64,000 bases of DNA from Neelides folsomi (Eukaryota; Arthropoda; Collembola; Neelipleona; Neelidae): NCBI GenBank assembly GCA_034687125.1, contig JAQGBZ010000017.1:124001-188000 (forward strand), read 5' to 3'. Of this stretch, positions 53,033 to 64,000 are shown one piece after another. The notes below the pieces were generated by a model. The model did no database searches. It saw only the letters and a list, made by a program, of their open reading frames with translations, and had not been told where the DNA came from. The stretch's first letter is position 1, and the number at the start of each line of letters is the position of its first letter. The position numbers were made by a program, and so were the translations under genes.

Positions 53033-56000
53033 GGCATTTCACTACAACACGACCTGACTGACGCAACTATTTGGGAACCAGAGAATGCCCCAGGACAAAA
53101 GAACTCGCCGACTTTCCCAATTTATGTATAATTAATTACATTTCCCGATAACGAGTTGGTTCATGTTACTCGAAATCACTTTGGAAGATTAGATCTCCCT
53201 CTTTGAGAAAAAACTTTGGAATGAGGTTGAGGAAATTGTGAGGAAGGGGAGTTTATCAGCATAATTAGAATTAAAGGTTTTGAGAGAGAGGCTCAGTGGA
53301 GGCTCGGAGTTTGTTAATGTCAAGTAATGTTGACAGTCTACGGGCGAACAAGGGAGTTCCTTATCCTTTTGTATAAAAAAGATTCTTTAATTCAACTCTC
53401 CGGTTCAATTGAGAAAGGAAGAAGTTTCTGGTCGCTGTGTGAACTTTTCTTTCTCGGAGGTTGAATTCGGATCTCGTGGAGCCCTAAAGGTTGCATTCCC
53501 ATCTACAATGAATGGACGAGGAGCAATTTAGGTCCGCATTTGGGAAGAAACCCCTAGAGCTTCTTCTTCCTAATATTTACTAAATGTTCCTTCTTTTATA
53601 TAGAGAACTTCTGTCCAATGCACATTATCATAAATTAGGGCGTCAGACCTCTCCGCCTCCTTCTGTCCTCCTCATACCGAGAATGGATTCTCCCGGGTTA
53701 GTTTCAAAAATTCCTAATTCTTCTCTCTTTTACAATTAGGGAGCCGGGCGGGTTGGGACGGGGTTTTGGTGGTAGGAGGGCCAGGGCTCATTTAATTATA
53801 CCGTTGAGGATATAACCCGACCACCTTGGAGTTCCTTTCCCATTCTCCCGCTATTACTCCTGCACTCGTAATAATAATGACGATAATCATAAAAGATCGA
53901 CATTGGGTCGATGTTTCCCTTTTCATTACACTTACCCCATTCGAAATTTCCCTATCTGTGTGGGAGTATGTGAAGATGGAATATAATAGGAAAGTTTTTC
54001 CTTGTCTAACAAAGTTTGGGTAATGGAAGGAGCACGATGTTCACGAAATACTTGTAGAAAGAACAAATGGAAAGTTTGAGCATATGCAAGCATAAAATTT
54101 AGCATGGTGGCCATTCTTCTTCATTTGAGCTCAGAGGAGAAGAATGGAATGAAGCATTTTACTTACTTTACGATTACATCCACAGTAAAAAATTATTAGA
54201 AGAGGAAAAGAAACATGTTATTTATGAGGAGAATAAAGCGAAGCCCATGCATACAATTCCCTTACTATTAACTTCCGCTCCTTCTCATTCTCCGACCCTC
54301 CGAACCAGGGAGGAAGAAAGCAGAGATTTCGGAAACGGTTACAAGAATAAACTCTCCTTCCACATCCTCATCGTCTCAATAGTCTAATTCCACCTGATTT
54401 AAGTTTCCTTTTACATCCAGAGTTCTCCAAATTACAGTCTCTCACATTTCGCCCACATTAGCTCAAGGTCGGTCATTAGAACTTCACCTATTTCCATCCA
54501 ATCTCACATAGTGTCTAAAGGAACAAATGGGACAGTTCCTGTGAAATCGGATTACAAAAGAAATCCACAATATCTTTGTTTCTACTTGACAAAAGGGATG
54601 GCCCAAAATGAGAAAAGTTTGGAAACCTTTTTGGAATTCGGCATTTTGGAAGTCTGAAGTAATCATCTCGAATTTCCTCACTGTGAAGGATGGGAATAAA
54701 TATAAAATGGAGTATATTACGTACATGGAAGTGGGTCTTGAAGGTTCAAAAGGAAGAATGTTGGTAATTGGAGCTCCTGATGGTCTGATTTCTTGAGGAG
54801 GCTTTATACATCTTTCCGTCTCAGTGAGTTCAATTTATCGTAATCTCCCGGCTCGACGTCTCAAAGGAACTCCAGGAGAGGAAAAGGAATTTAGCAGAAG
54901 GAGAGAAAGGGAGAAGAAGGTAGCGGAACAGATTTCGAGACGTTGACAAGGAAGTATACCAAGGAGCGCGGGGGCCGGGAAAGGCGGGGATTCTCTCCGA
55001 TCCTCCCGCCCCTTCTTCACTAAACCCCAGGCAATAAAAGTGACAAGAATGTGGAAGAATTAGTGGGAGTGAAAGTTGAGACGACCGGATGGTCTCCCGT
55101 TTGTTTTTGTCAGCCATTCGATGATGATGGCTCGTTGAAGAAGGTCTTTTCTCCGACTTACAACTCGCTTTCTCCCACCGATCGATTTCCTTCTTCATCT
55201 TCCCGACCAAAGGAGAGGAGAAGGGGAAAAAAGAAGAAATAAGTTGTTCGAGTGACATTCTCAATCCCTCTCCTCCTCCGCTGCCTCATGTAAAACTTGA
55301 CAAATTTTAGAACCTCCAATCCCTTTTTAATTAATCATCTCTCAATCCGTGAAGCAGGGAGATAAGAAAGGAGTGATAAGAAAATAACAAGGCCACTAAG
55401 CTTGGTAGGAGTCGGGAAAGAATGCGAAGACCTTTGGGTCTATCCGGCCCGTCTATACAACATTATTGTGGTCGGTATCCGGATATTCGAAAAGTTTCCC
55501 TTGAGAGCCAGACTCTTCACTTCACAAACAAAAACAAAATCCTCGAACCACAAAGTCTTATTCAAATGGGAAGCGAGAGGAAGAACGTGGCAAAAGAAAA
55601 GAGATTTTTTTCTTTCTTTCCTCCTCAATGTGGCTCTTAAGGTAGCCATAAAGGATTTATTTAATTTTTGAGCCATCATGTTCACCGTCCTTCCTTTGAG
55701 TGGGACGTAAGTGGGGGAAGTCCAGAAGGCCCTGTGGACCAAGCAGGATAATGCTTCCTATATTTCTCGTCCAATTCACATCAAAAGGTCCCATTTCCCT
55801 CGTCCTCCTGGTGGAGGAGAGAAAGGAGGAAAATCTCCGTTCCTTTGTCCATTCGGCTTATCCTTTAGAGAAAATCTCAAATTTCATATAATAATGTGGG
55901 AAAAGTCTTGAAGCGGAGCTTGTAAACTTCCATTTAATTTGATAAGCCCCTCCGTGCTTCTTCGAGAAGCGAAAGTCTCTATTATCCCATTATTTTACTT

Positions 56001-59000
56001 TCACTCTCCTCTTCTCATCATTTCATCTTGTTGAGCCTTTTCTTTCAATTGAATGAAGTATATACAATACGAAATGGATTGAATGGAAGAGGTTTGGAAA
56101 TGGGATTCGCCCGCCGGATGAGAAAAACAGACCAAGAACATGATGGTCTGGGAGAGAAGCCTCTATGTATGGAAATATCCCCCGACCTCCCACGCATCTT
56201 GAAAAGAAAATCTTTGATCCATTATAAAAGTATTAAGAGAGCCCCATAGGAGGGAAACCAATATATATTTCTTTTATGTGGTCTTTGATATTATTTTGAT
56301 ATGTTATCAATCCGTTTGGTCACATCATGCGTAATAAAGCAATACTGTAATGTATTGAAGGATTGAATAATGCAAGGGCTACATCAATAATTCCATTATA
56401 ACTCCGACCTGATTTACTCTCCTTAATGCCATTCATATTCAAATTTGAATAGGGGGAAGGTAAAAGTAATAGTCTGGATAATGGCGTTTCCTTCTATATA
56501 AACTACAACATCGCGAATTTACGATCCAAATACATATGATTTAAGATCATAGACTCAATGCATAGAGAGTCCATATGACCGCAACTGTAAATCTTTTCCC
56601 ACATTGACAAGTGTAGTTTAATAGCCTTCGCATTTCCTTTAAAATCCCTCGAGTGAGTTGGAGAAAGGCGGATTTTCCCTCCCACTCCTCTTTTCGATTC
56701 TCACTTTCGACTTTTATTGGCAAGGGTTATATTCAGTAAAGTCTACTACATTAGTCACGTATGGTTACAATGTGTATTGTTCAGAGTTTGCGGAGTTGCA
56801 AGGAGCCCATTGACTCTTCCGCCTCCGCCCTTCCTCTCTTTTTATAAAATCCACAACATTGCTCCTTTGAAGCACCGTTTAATTAATGTAATTAAGCCCT
56901 GTTTCAACTTTTCTTCTATTGGATGGAAGCTGATAATTCAATTCTCATTTTGTCCCTAAAGAGGTCAAATGCCAGATGGCCGCCTTCTTTTTTATCATTC
57001 CTTCACATATATTTATATTAAGCGTCATAATTTAGGAGATTCCCCAACTTTTTAAATATTTTGCTTCCAAGCACCACATTTCTTTAATATAGGGAAAATA
57101 CACTTGTGAAGCTAAATTGTTTCTTAAATCACTTCTGGTTGAACAAAGCGGGCGAAAGTTAGAACGACCGTGCTGTAAATGCTTTCAACATGCCGCTCGG
57201 AATAAAATACAATATGAGGAAGATTGGAATTAGTAAAAAATATTTACGAGACTGAAATTTCCCCCTATAGTCCAAATTAAGATGGTTAATAAGGGGTAGC
57301 AAGGAGTAGAAGGGAATTAATTAACATATTCGAGCCCTTTTAATTAAACGCTCGAGCCTTAATCTTAGTTCTTATTAATTGTAAATGAGGGCCTTTCTCT
57401 AATTCTATGGACTTTTTCAATGGTGACTTTGAGAGGAAAGTTAAAGATAAGGAGATTTTCCCCTCCGCCCTTCTCATCCTCTTTCATTATGAATGCCCTT
57501 ATGCATAAATCACCGTTCAAAAGTTCTTTGAAATCATTTACCAACGTCACGTCTCGAAAAAAACTTTTTTAAAAACTCGTTGCTTCTTCAAAGTCAAAGA
57601 AGTTAGAAAGGAAGTTCATGCTATTACACTCTAAAAGTAATACTATACTATGCATAATGCTGAATTGTATAACATGCTACTTGGAACTTTTCATCTCGTG
57701 TAACCCTCACCAGTTCAACCCGGCTCACATGGAGCCAAATGGAGTGAAATCCGAATTTCGGGGATTCGGTAATAATCTCCTTGCGTATTAAACGAAGACA
57801 ATTTGTTTCCGTCTGGTTGGAGTCATTAAGGGAGGACGGGGAAATGTCTCCTTGAAAATAATGAAGGGTTCATGTCTCTCGCGAAGGATCATATTAATGG
57901 TACATGATGTGACAGGGATATTGCGAAAGAAATGGAATAATCAATAAAGTCGAGTTTAACAGGCGGGAGTACAAGTGAGAAGAGATAAAAGAGAAAAAGG
58001 GGAGGACAAAAGTTGTAAAAATGGAAATGTGGGCGAGAGATCAAAAGAGTTCTTTGGATCGCGGATCGTGCGGCGGGTGGAGGGAACGAGGGCGGGAAAG
58101 CTGCAAAGGAATCAAAGGAGGTGAGGTTATGAGGGAAGACAGGGAAATCGACCGGCGGCGGGATTTATTTGAATGAGAAGACCATCTCCACTTCCAACTT
58201 CGACAATTCACGGTCCATATGATGTTTTTTGCTCTTCATTTCATCCCCCGAATCCTCTTGATTGTTGGTCAAGTGCCAGGAGATTTCCAGATTTCTCTGT
58301 GGAACTGAATTCCAAAAGCGAGACCTTCACTTTTCGCCTGCCATTTCTCAGAGTGAGGCTTCACAATTACGGTCCTATTAAATCCTTACGAGGTCGTAAA
58401 TAAATAATAGACACCTTCGGAACTCAATTCTCTCATTTGCCCTCCACCACGTGTGGGTAAACTGTTGGAGCTTCATTTGTTGCCATCAATTGACCCGATC
58501 TGGGCATTCATCTTCTGGAGCCACAAAGCCCCTTTGGAAAAATCGCTTTCTTCCCTGTGTCCTATTGATTTTTGCATAACATTGTCCTCTGGAAGAAGGG
58601 AAGGAAAGTGGAAAGTTTTTGTATCTATTATCTCACGGGCTGTTGACAGAACTCTCGGGCTGAATTGTAGTTTAAGATCCCCCTACGGGCCAAGGAATCT
58701 CGATTTATTCCTCTTATTTCCCGGAAAGAAAATTAGCCACTTTTTACCCAATAAACGGTGGGCCATTAAAAATTATTTATCTTTCCCCTTTGGCAATGGA
58801 GTGAAAACAAAGATAAATTGTTTCTACCATTTTAACTACGACTATAATATCCTCAACTCTACTGTATGTATACATTATATTATATCCACAGAACATCAAC
58901 TTTGTTTATAAACTTGGACGGAGTCGATTAGTGTATATGACTTTTACCCTCACAGATAAATACCTTGATGGGTTTAATTTTCGTTATTTACGTGGGGGAA

Positions 59001-59073
59001 GCGAAGGCTGCCAAAACAGTTCTTGGATGTTATTAATTAGCATTGATTATTCAATTAATTTTCTCCATTCCAG

Positions 59074-59636
59074 ATAGTTTGGGAGAACCGCGGGGGGAGG
59101 GATGAGCTCCTTCCGAATTATTCCCTCGGAATTCGGCTACTTCCTGCGGCTCCTCCTCTTACTCCTCGCTCTCCCATGGGAGATCCTCAACGTCGAGTAC
59201 AGGTAAGATGACAGGATGGGTCATATTTTCAATAAAGGCCTCTCCGTACGTACAACTATATATGGTATACGATATCATCTTTTCAATGTGTGTATTAGTT
59301 CGAGGCTTGTGGAGACGACGTATGGAACCATCCGCGGGATCCTCATTCCTCGATCGGGCATTTTGCCAAGAGACGTCGAGGGTTTTCTGGGGATCCCTTA
59401 CGCCTCGGCGCCAGCCGCGTCCCTTCGGTTTATGCCCCCCTTGACCCCCTCCCACTGGGAAGGGGTGAGGAATGCAGAGACCTTCGCTCCCGTGTGTCCA
59501 CAACTCGTTCCGGACACTGTGAACCTCTCCCACGTGCCGCCGCTGCTCAAATACACGCGGTTAATGCGGATGTCCTCGAGGCTCTCGAACCAAAGCGAGG
59601 ATTGTCTTCATCTCAACATCTTCGCCCCGGTCCAAG
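59074..59636 (+). CDS. Nlg: Neuroligin, first two exons only (continues beyond the window)
   Basis: An acceptor (ctccattccag) opens the exon at 59074; the ATG at 59102 begins a signal peptide with LRLLLLLLALPWEIL. Coding segments 59102-59202 and 59299-59636 join in phase. The second reads LVETTYGTIRGIL, GFLGIPYASAP, LRFMPP, WEGVRNAETFAPVCPQ and NQSEDCLHLNIFAPVQG: the start of a cholinesterase-like domain, with the neuroligin spacing and the SEDCLxLNI block. Neuroligins are postsynaptic adhesion proteins that bind neurexin. About 146 residues of a protein usually near 800-1,200 are visible. The catalytic region, membrane segment and tail lie to the right. Another carboxylesterase-like adhesion protein is a less likely reading. 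Confidence 0.85.
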
Positions 59637-62600
59637 GTACATTCACTATATCATTTATAAGGTGGGGGCGGGCGTGAGTTGTGCATTAGTGAGTTGTATG
59701 TCTCGTCAGCTCGTTCCGCGGAATGAGCTCGGATCTAAATGGAGATTCGAGGGAGCCTTGAGGGTCTGGGAGTGATGCCGGTTCGCGTAATCGGGTACAT
59801 TCCACCGAGGAGTTCCCTTTGAAAAGAAAGGGCCGATTCGGCCTCGAGCTTCTTCTCATCTCCCTTACCTATTTCTTATTTATGGGCTTAAGCGCCCTAT
59901 CCATTTCCTTCGCCCTGGCTTTCAAGAAAGTTTCAACAACGGATCCTGCGAACGGAAGGGAAAGTGGGAAGTGAGGCCGGTGATTCCGAGGCGATGAAAA
60001 GGCTCCCTAAACGAAAGTTCTTTATTTTATATCAGCCACCCATCGATTCCTCCGTTGGAAAATAGAGGATTTTCCGCGGGAGCACTTTATTAAAACGAAG
60101 AGGAACGGTGGATTCTTCCCGGCGTCTCTTCGATCTTCCCAGTCGGCCAACCTATCAATAACGGGAATTGGAGAGGTTATCTACAACGACGGGAACCACC
60201 ACGGCAAACGATAATTCCTCCGCCCGATGCATCTCCTCGTTATTACTCTCTTTGAAGGAGGAGGAAGGAAGTGGGAGAAAGGCCGGGAGCGGCATTGAGG
60301 GAGAAATGAAAATTCCCTCTGTCCTCTTGGCTTCAAGCCGTAAGTCTCGCACTTATCTTCCAAAGGCCAAGATTTGAAGTGAAAAGAACGACTCGAGGAA
60401 TTTTATTTTTACGCCTTCGATTAGACTTCCCGAGAGAAAAATGGCCGGGGAAGAATGGAATGGGGAAAGTTCGAACATCTCTCCAGTAATTGAATTTTCA
60501 TCGCCTTAAACGGTCAAATTTTCCACTTTTGATATACCCTATATGAAATTCATATCCACCCTCGGCCAAAATATTGGGATCATTTATCCAACAAAGGATT
60601 TGAAGTATAAATCAGACGAGTCGGGTCCAGAGGTCTTTTGAACAACGACTGTATAACCTTAATTTAAAACATGGGAACGTTGACATAATATATCTCAAGT
60701 TTTTTCAAGATTTCCTCCAACTTTTCCACCACGTTGAACGTGAAGGCCAACTTATAAGTGAGTTCTCGACGATGTATCCACCCAGTGAGGTTAAGTTCAT
60801 TCCAACAAAATCAAATTCAAGGGATAAACAGATAAAGTAGTGACTCAAAGCGTGGAGACTCAACTTTCCTCTAAACTTGTTGTCAGCTAATGCACATGTT
60901 CAAATGCTCCAATGACAGTCTGGGGAAACACTAAGAGGACTCATAAACTCGGGGAAGTTATAGGGAAACTTTTTGATTGAGCTTCACCGCTCCTCTTCTT
61001 CACCATCGCCATTTCAATTTATCGAATTCCCATTACAAAGTAGAACTCTGAAGGAACGGAGGCGGAAGACGCCAATTAGCCTACCAAGAATTCTTCATAC
61101 AAATCCAAGATTTCGAATCAAAGGGCTTGTTAGAAAATGGGCTGAGTTACTTTGGCCCAAATGACCCAGGGTTTCAATTACTTCCATTTCTCCACATTTC
61201 CACTAAAGCCATTGAGCTCTTTGTTACTACTTAGACTACTTACTTACTTAATTTAGACGTCTTCGGGAGCGGTGCAATAATTTAGAGGTTGGACGACAAA
61301 GAAAGAGAAAGTATACATTCATTAGTCTCATTAGGAGAACCATAAAAGCGGAGGACAGCCAGACCATGTTATATAACACACATATGGTATATTACTAACT
61401 TTAAGTGCCAAGTACAGGGTGGGCCATAAGTATCTTTCTTTTTATACGATTGTTCATTTAAAAAAAAAGATACTTATGGCCCACCCTGTACAATCGTATG
61501 TCTACTACTACTATTGTACTGTAGTATTTAGTATATGGTATATTGTAGAGGAGAAATCCCAATTTTTTTGAAGTGAAAAAATTGGGTTTCCGAGTTTTTT
61601 TTCGAGTATTAATGCCATGTCATGATGGAATAGAGTTCGATCTCTTGAGCGGATTCATCAAAAAGACAGTGTGCAAATTAAATTAATCCTCCTTTCACCC
61701 ACTCATCCTTCCGCTCATGAGCCTTGCATTATTTATAATGCATATCTCATGTAAGACCGAGTTTAATGTACATACACTCCCGGGTCCTTATCTGGAGAGG
61801 GAAAGATAATGGAGAAAGCCACTTTCTCAGCTTCCCTCTCTTAGGGAGAGGATGAGGGAATTGCGGAAGCGTGTAGGGACATTAGGAACTGGGAGTCGTC
61901 AACGACCTATTAATGCTCCTTATTCAAAGTGGGACCAGATAAGGCAATTTTCACCACAGATGAGTATTGACTCTTGGGAGAGAAGATGAGGAGGTTGGGA
62001 AGATCAAAGGGGTGAATAATAGCATGGGCAATGAACCAATTTCTTTTCCTCTTCCTCTCCCGTTTAATCTAATCAGGGTCGGTTGGGTGGACTCGTGAGC
62101 GAAACCTTGCACCTTCAATTCCAATACAGGGCCTATTTTCGCTAGCATCAAGTTTCAAATTCCCACGTCCGGCCTTAATGGCGTCCCTCCCTCAAGTCAC
62201 TTGAATAGAAAAGTTCTCTTATCAACTCGACCCTTCCTCGTTTCCTTTTATTTAAGGCTGATTAGAACAGGAGGCTGAATTCCCCAAAACCCATAAGCAT
62301 AAATAAGTACGTCGTAAGAGAGAACCCATTACGATTAAAACCCTCAAACCCTTAAATGAGGAGCGCGGAGAGAATCGGCAAATGAAGATGGCTAAGGAGA
62401 TGTTATATGACTCACTCAACCATGAAGGATCTTGTGTACACTCAATCCTTCGTTCACACAAAGGGGAAAGGGCTAAAAAGAGAACTGAACTTTATATGGA
62501 GAAAATGAATGGGAAAAAACTCAGCTTGGGCCTGTGTTTATCCTGAGAATTGAAATTAAATTGAGGAGAAGTTACGGCTGATGAGGAGAAAATGAGTGAG

Positions 62601-64000
62601 GGTAGTTCGGGGCTCAACCCGAGCGTAAATATTTAAATTAGGGATGAATTGTGCAATGAAACCGGATGTTGAAGTCGATTTAAGAGTTCAGGGGACCATT
62701 AAAGGGAGAAAGTCCACATAAGATGCGAGGAGTGAATATCATCTTAATGGTAGACTTACATTTATTAAGACTTTGCGAGGCTTTGCCCTCACTTCTACAG
62801 CACCATTACAATATTATGGATTCTCTATTACTTACGCAGCGATCATCAAAAGACCTTCCTGATGAAGTTAATATTCCTTCGAAACCTTTCATATTCAAAT
62901 TACAGGGAGAAGAAACTTTTTGAAAAAGTAAATGAAACTTCAAGCTCCTTATTTACTTGGAGTAGCTACATTCAACTTGTGTTATTAAAGAAAATTTATA
63001 ATAAATACAATTTCTTTAAATCCTCATTACTCATTCTACACAATTTCCAAACTTCGTTTGAACTCGAATGTATGCTTTGAAAACAAAGTTTTTATATTTC
63101 CATCCTATAGGTAAATAAAACTTGTATCCTTTTCTCAACTGTCTAACTATGCATATAATAATTAAGTTGAAATATAAAGTACATATACTTAAACTGACTT
63201 CAATACATTGATTTTAATTGAATAGTTGAAGGTGAAATAGATAAAAGTATTTAATATATTGGGTTAAGATCCTTAAAAGAGAATCTCTTTAAGAGATATG
63301 CGTGGTCGGGTCGATATGATACCATACACATTTTACACAAGGCATTTAAGTATTTTCAATTAAAATGGAAGAGTGGCAGGCATGGAATTGGCTCCTGAAT
63401 AATCTCTTTCTCCCATTTATTTATGACGGCAGTTTCCCGTTCCTTTATTCAGTCGTCGGTGGGAGAGGACCGTCATTGTGTGAGTTGTGAGGAAGATGAA
63501 TGTTACGATTAAAGATCCACCTGGAGGTTGAGTGAACCGCGTTGAGAGCTCTACCAAAGCTCAGCCTTAATTCCTCATATTATTCCCAAGACTTTTAATA
63601 TGACGTTTACCCTTTACCTGTCATTCCATTGAATCATATAACTTACCTATTCATGAGATTTTGGACGTTTCAATTTTTCAAGAAGAAAAGACTCGGTATT
63701 TCACTTTTGTTTGCACTCGAAACAAAATGGTGTTAAATTAAATTTCATCGCATCATATTTCCGAGAAACATGGGAGCCAAGGATGAAATGGTCTCTCGCG
63801 CCTGGGTCTTTCATTACGGAGTAATTGGAAATTCCTCTTCGGGGGTCAACCCCACCACTTTCCGATAAACCTAAGTAATTGAATTCCATTGAGAGGAGAA
63901 AAGACCCAAAACCTTCGTCTCAACTTTCCTTCCATTTTTTCCGCCTAGAGTATTCATAACATGAAGTAGTTTTATTAAAAATGGCTGCTTCGAACATTTA
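59637..64000 (+). other. Nlg: Neuroligin intron, at least 4.3 kb
   Basis: No exon of the expected continuation (for example the VMVYIHGGSY block) is found up to the window's end, so this is intron. It is fairly GC-balanced with many purine runs, like the upstream region. It contains a 74-base mariner-type MITE. The short open frames here resemble nothing known. Confidence 0.5.
61415..61488. mobile_element. 74-base mariner/Tc1-type MITE with TA target duplication
   Basis: The ends are perfect inverted repeats of at least 23 bases, beginning CAGGGTGGGCCATAAGTATC, flanked on both sides by TA (61413-61414 and 61489-61490). The centre is only about 25 bases. The CAGGGTGGGCC-type end and TA site are those of mariner-like transposons. 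It is too small to encode anything and must have been moved by a transposase from elsewhere. The near-perfect arms suggest recent insertion. Confidence 0.85.

Larger units (their letters stand above)
49509..59073. other. About 9.6 kb without recognised coding sequence, upstream of neuroligin
   Basis: A CPD poly(A) signal (AATAAA) lies at 49541-49546. From about 50100 the sequence is clearly less AT-rich than the intergenic DNA further left and is crowded with purine-rich and pyrimidine-rich stretches (GGAGGA and TCCTCC types). Short open frames occur on both strands, the longest 130 to 152 codons (51850-52242, 58453-58911), but none resembles a known protein. The neuroligin start exon begins with a splice acceptor, so its first exon and promoter are somewhere here, and much of this is probably 5' intron and regulatory DNA. 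Confidence 0.45.

Noticed and set aside
54830-55264. 144-codon minus-strand frame
   Set aside because: Rich in Ser, Pro and Arg from the purine/pyrimidine runs; no recognisable motif.
58453-58911. 152-codon plus-strand frame just left of neuroligin
   Set aside because: No family likeness and no continuity with the neuroligin signal-peptide exon, which has its own acceptor and start.

Overview
The window is nuclear DNA of an animal with small, intron-rich genes (introns mostly 50-500 bases, GT-AG, AT-rich). The Rab6 tail (MQEVILKDTP then GCAC), the CARD caspase with a PACRG active site and the general gene style point to an arthropod. I cannot name the species. No tRNA, rRNA, CRISPR, viral or LTR element was recognised. 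I rebuilt exons by reading splice sites and checking that phases join; most models close in frame and reach the family's usual length.

Layout, left to right: PABIR/FAM122 PP2A inhibitor (+, 1211-2575); LDAF1/promethin lipid-droplet factor (+, 5277-9255) with three phase-matched alternative first coding exons; LCMT1 PP2A methyltransferase (+, 10068-11438); an unidentified small open frame (12051-12254); Rab6 (-, 14051-15750) divergent from cullin-4 (+, 17342-20902); TM9SF2 (+, 22037-25117) convergent with an ELOVL-family elongase (-, 26214-27854); an RNF168-like ubiquitin ligase (+, 28583-30520), divergent from the elongase and convergent with a CARD initiator caspase (-, 31124-33092); a very long carboxypeptidase D gene (+, 33683-49508) with a short alternative form ending at 35410; an APC tumour-suppressor homologue (-, 37851-42035) nested whole inside one CPD intron; then about 9.5 kb without a recognisable gene leading to the first two exons of a neuroligin (+, 59074-59636), which runs off the right edge through an intron of at least 4.3 kb.

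These are mainly conserved cell-biology genes, each apparently with its own promoter; there is no operon-like system. Functional themes do recur: PP2A control (PABIR, LCMT1), secretory and Golgi traffic (Rab6, TM9SF2, CPD), lipid (LDAF1, ELOVL), ubiquitin (CUL4, RNF168, APC in beta-catenin turnover) and apoptosis. The points of most interest are the LDAF1 first-exon choice, the four-unit CPD with two dead units and an alternative short form, APC nested antisense in CPD and lacking the usual N-terminal coiled coil, an elongase without the usual MYxYY region, and three inverted-repeat elements (950, about 107 and 74 bases). I found no evidence of a wholly new biological system.
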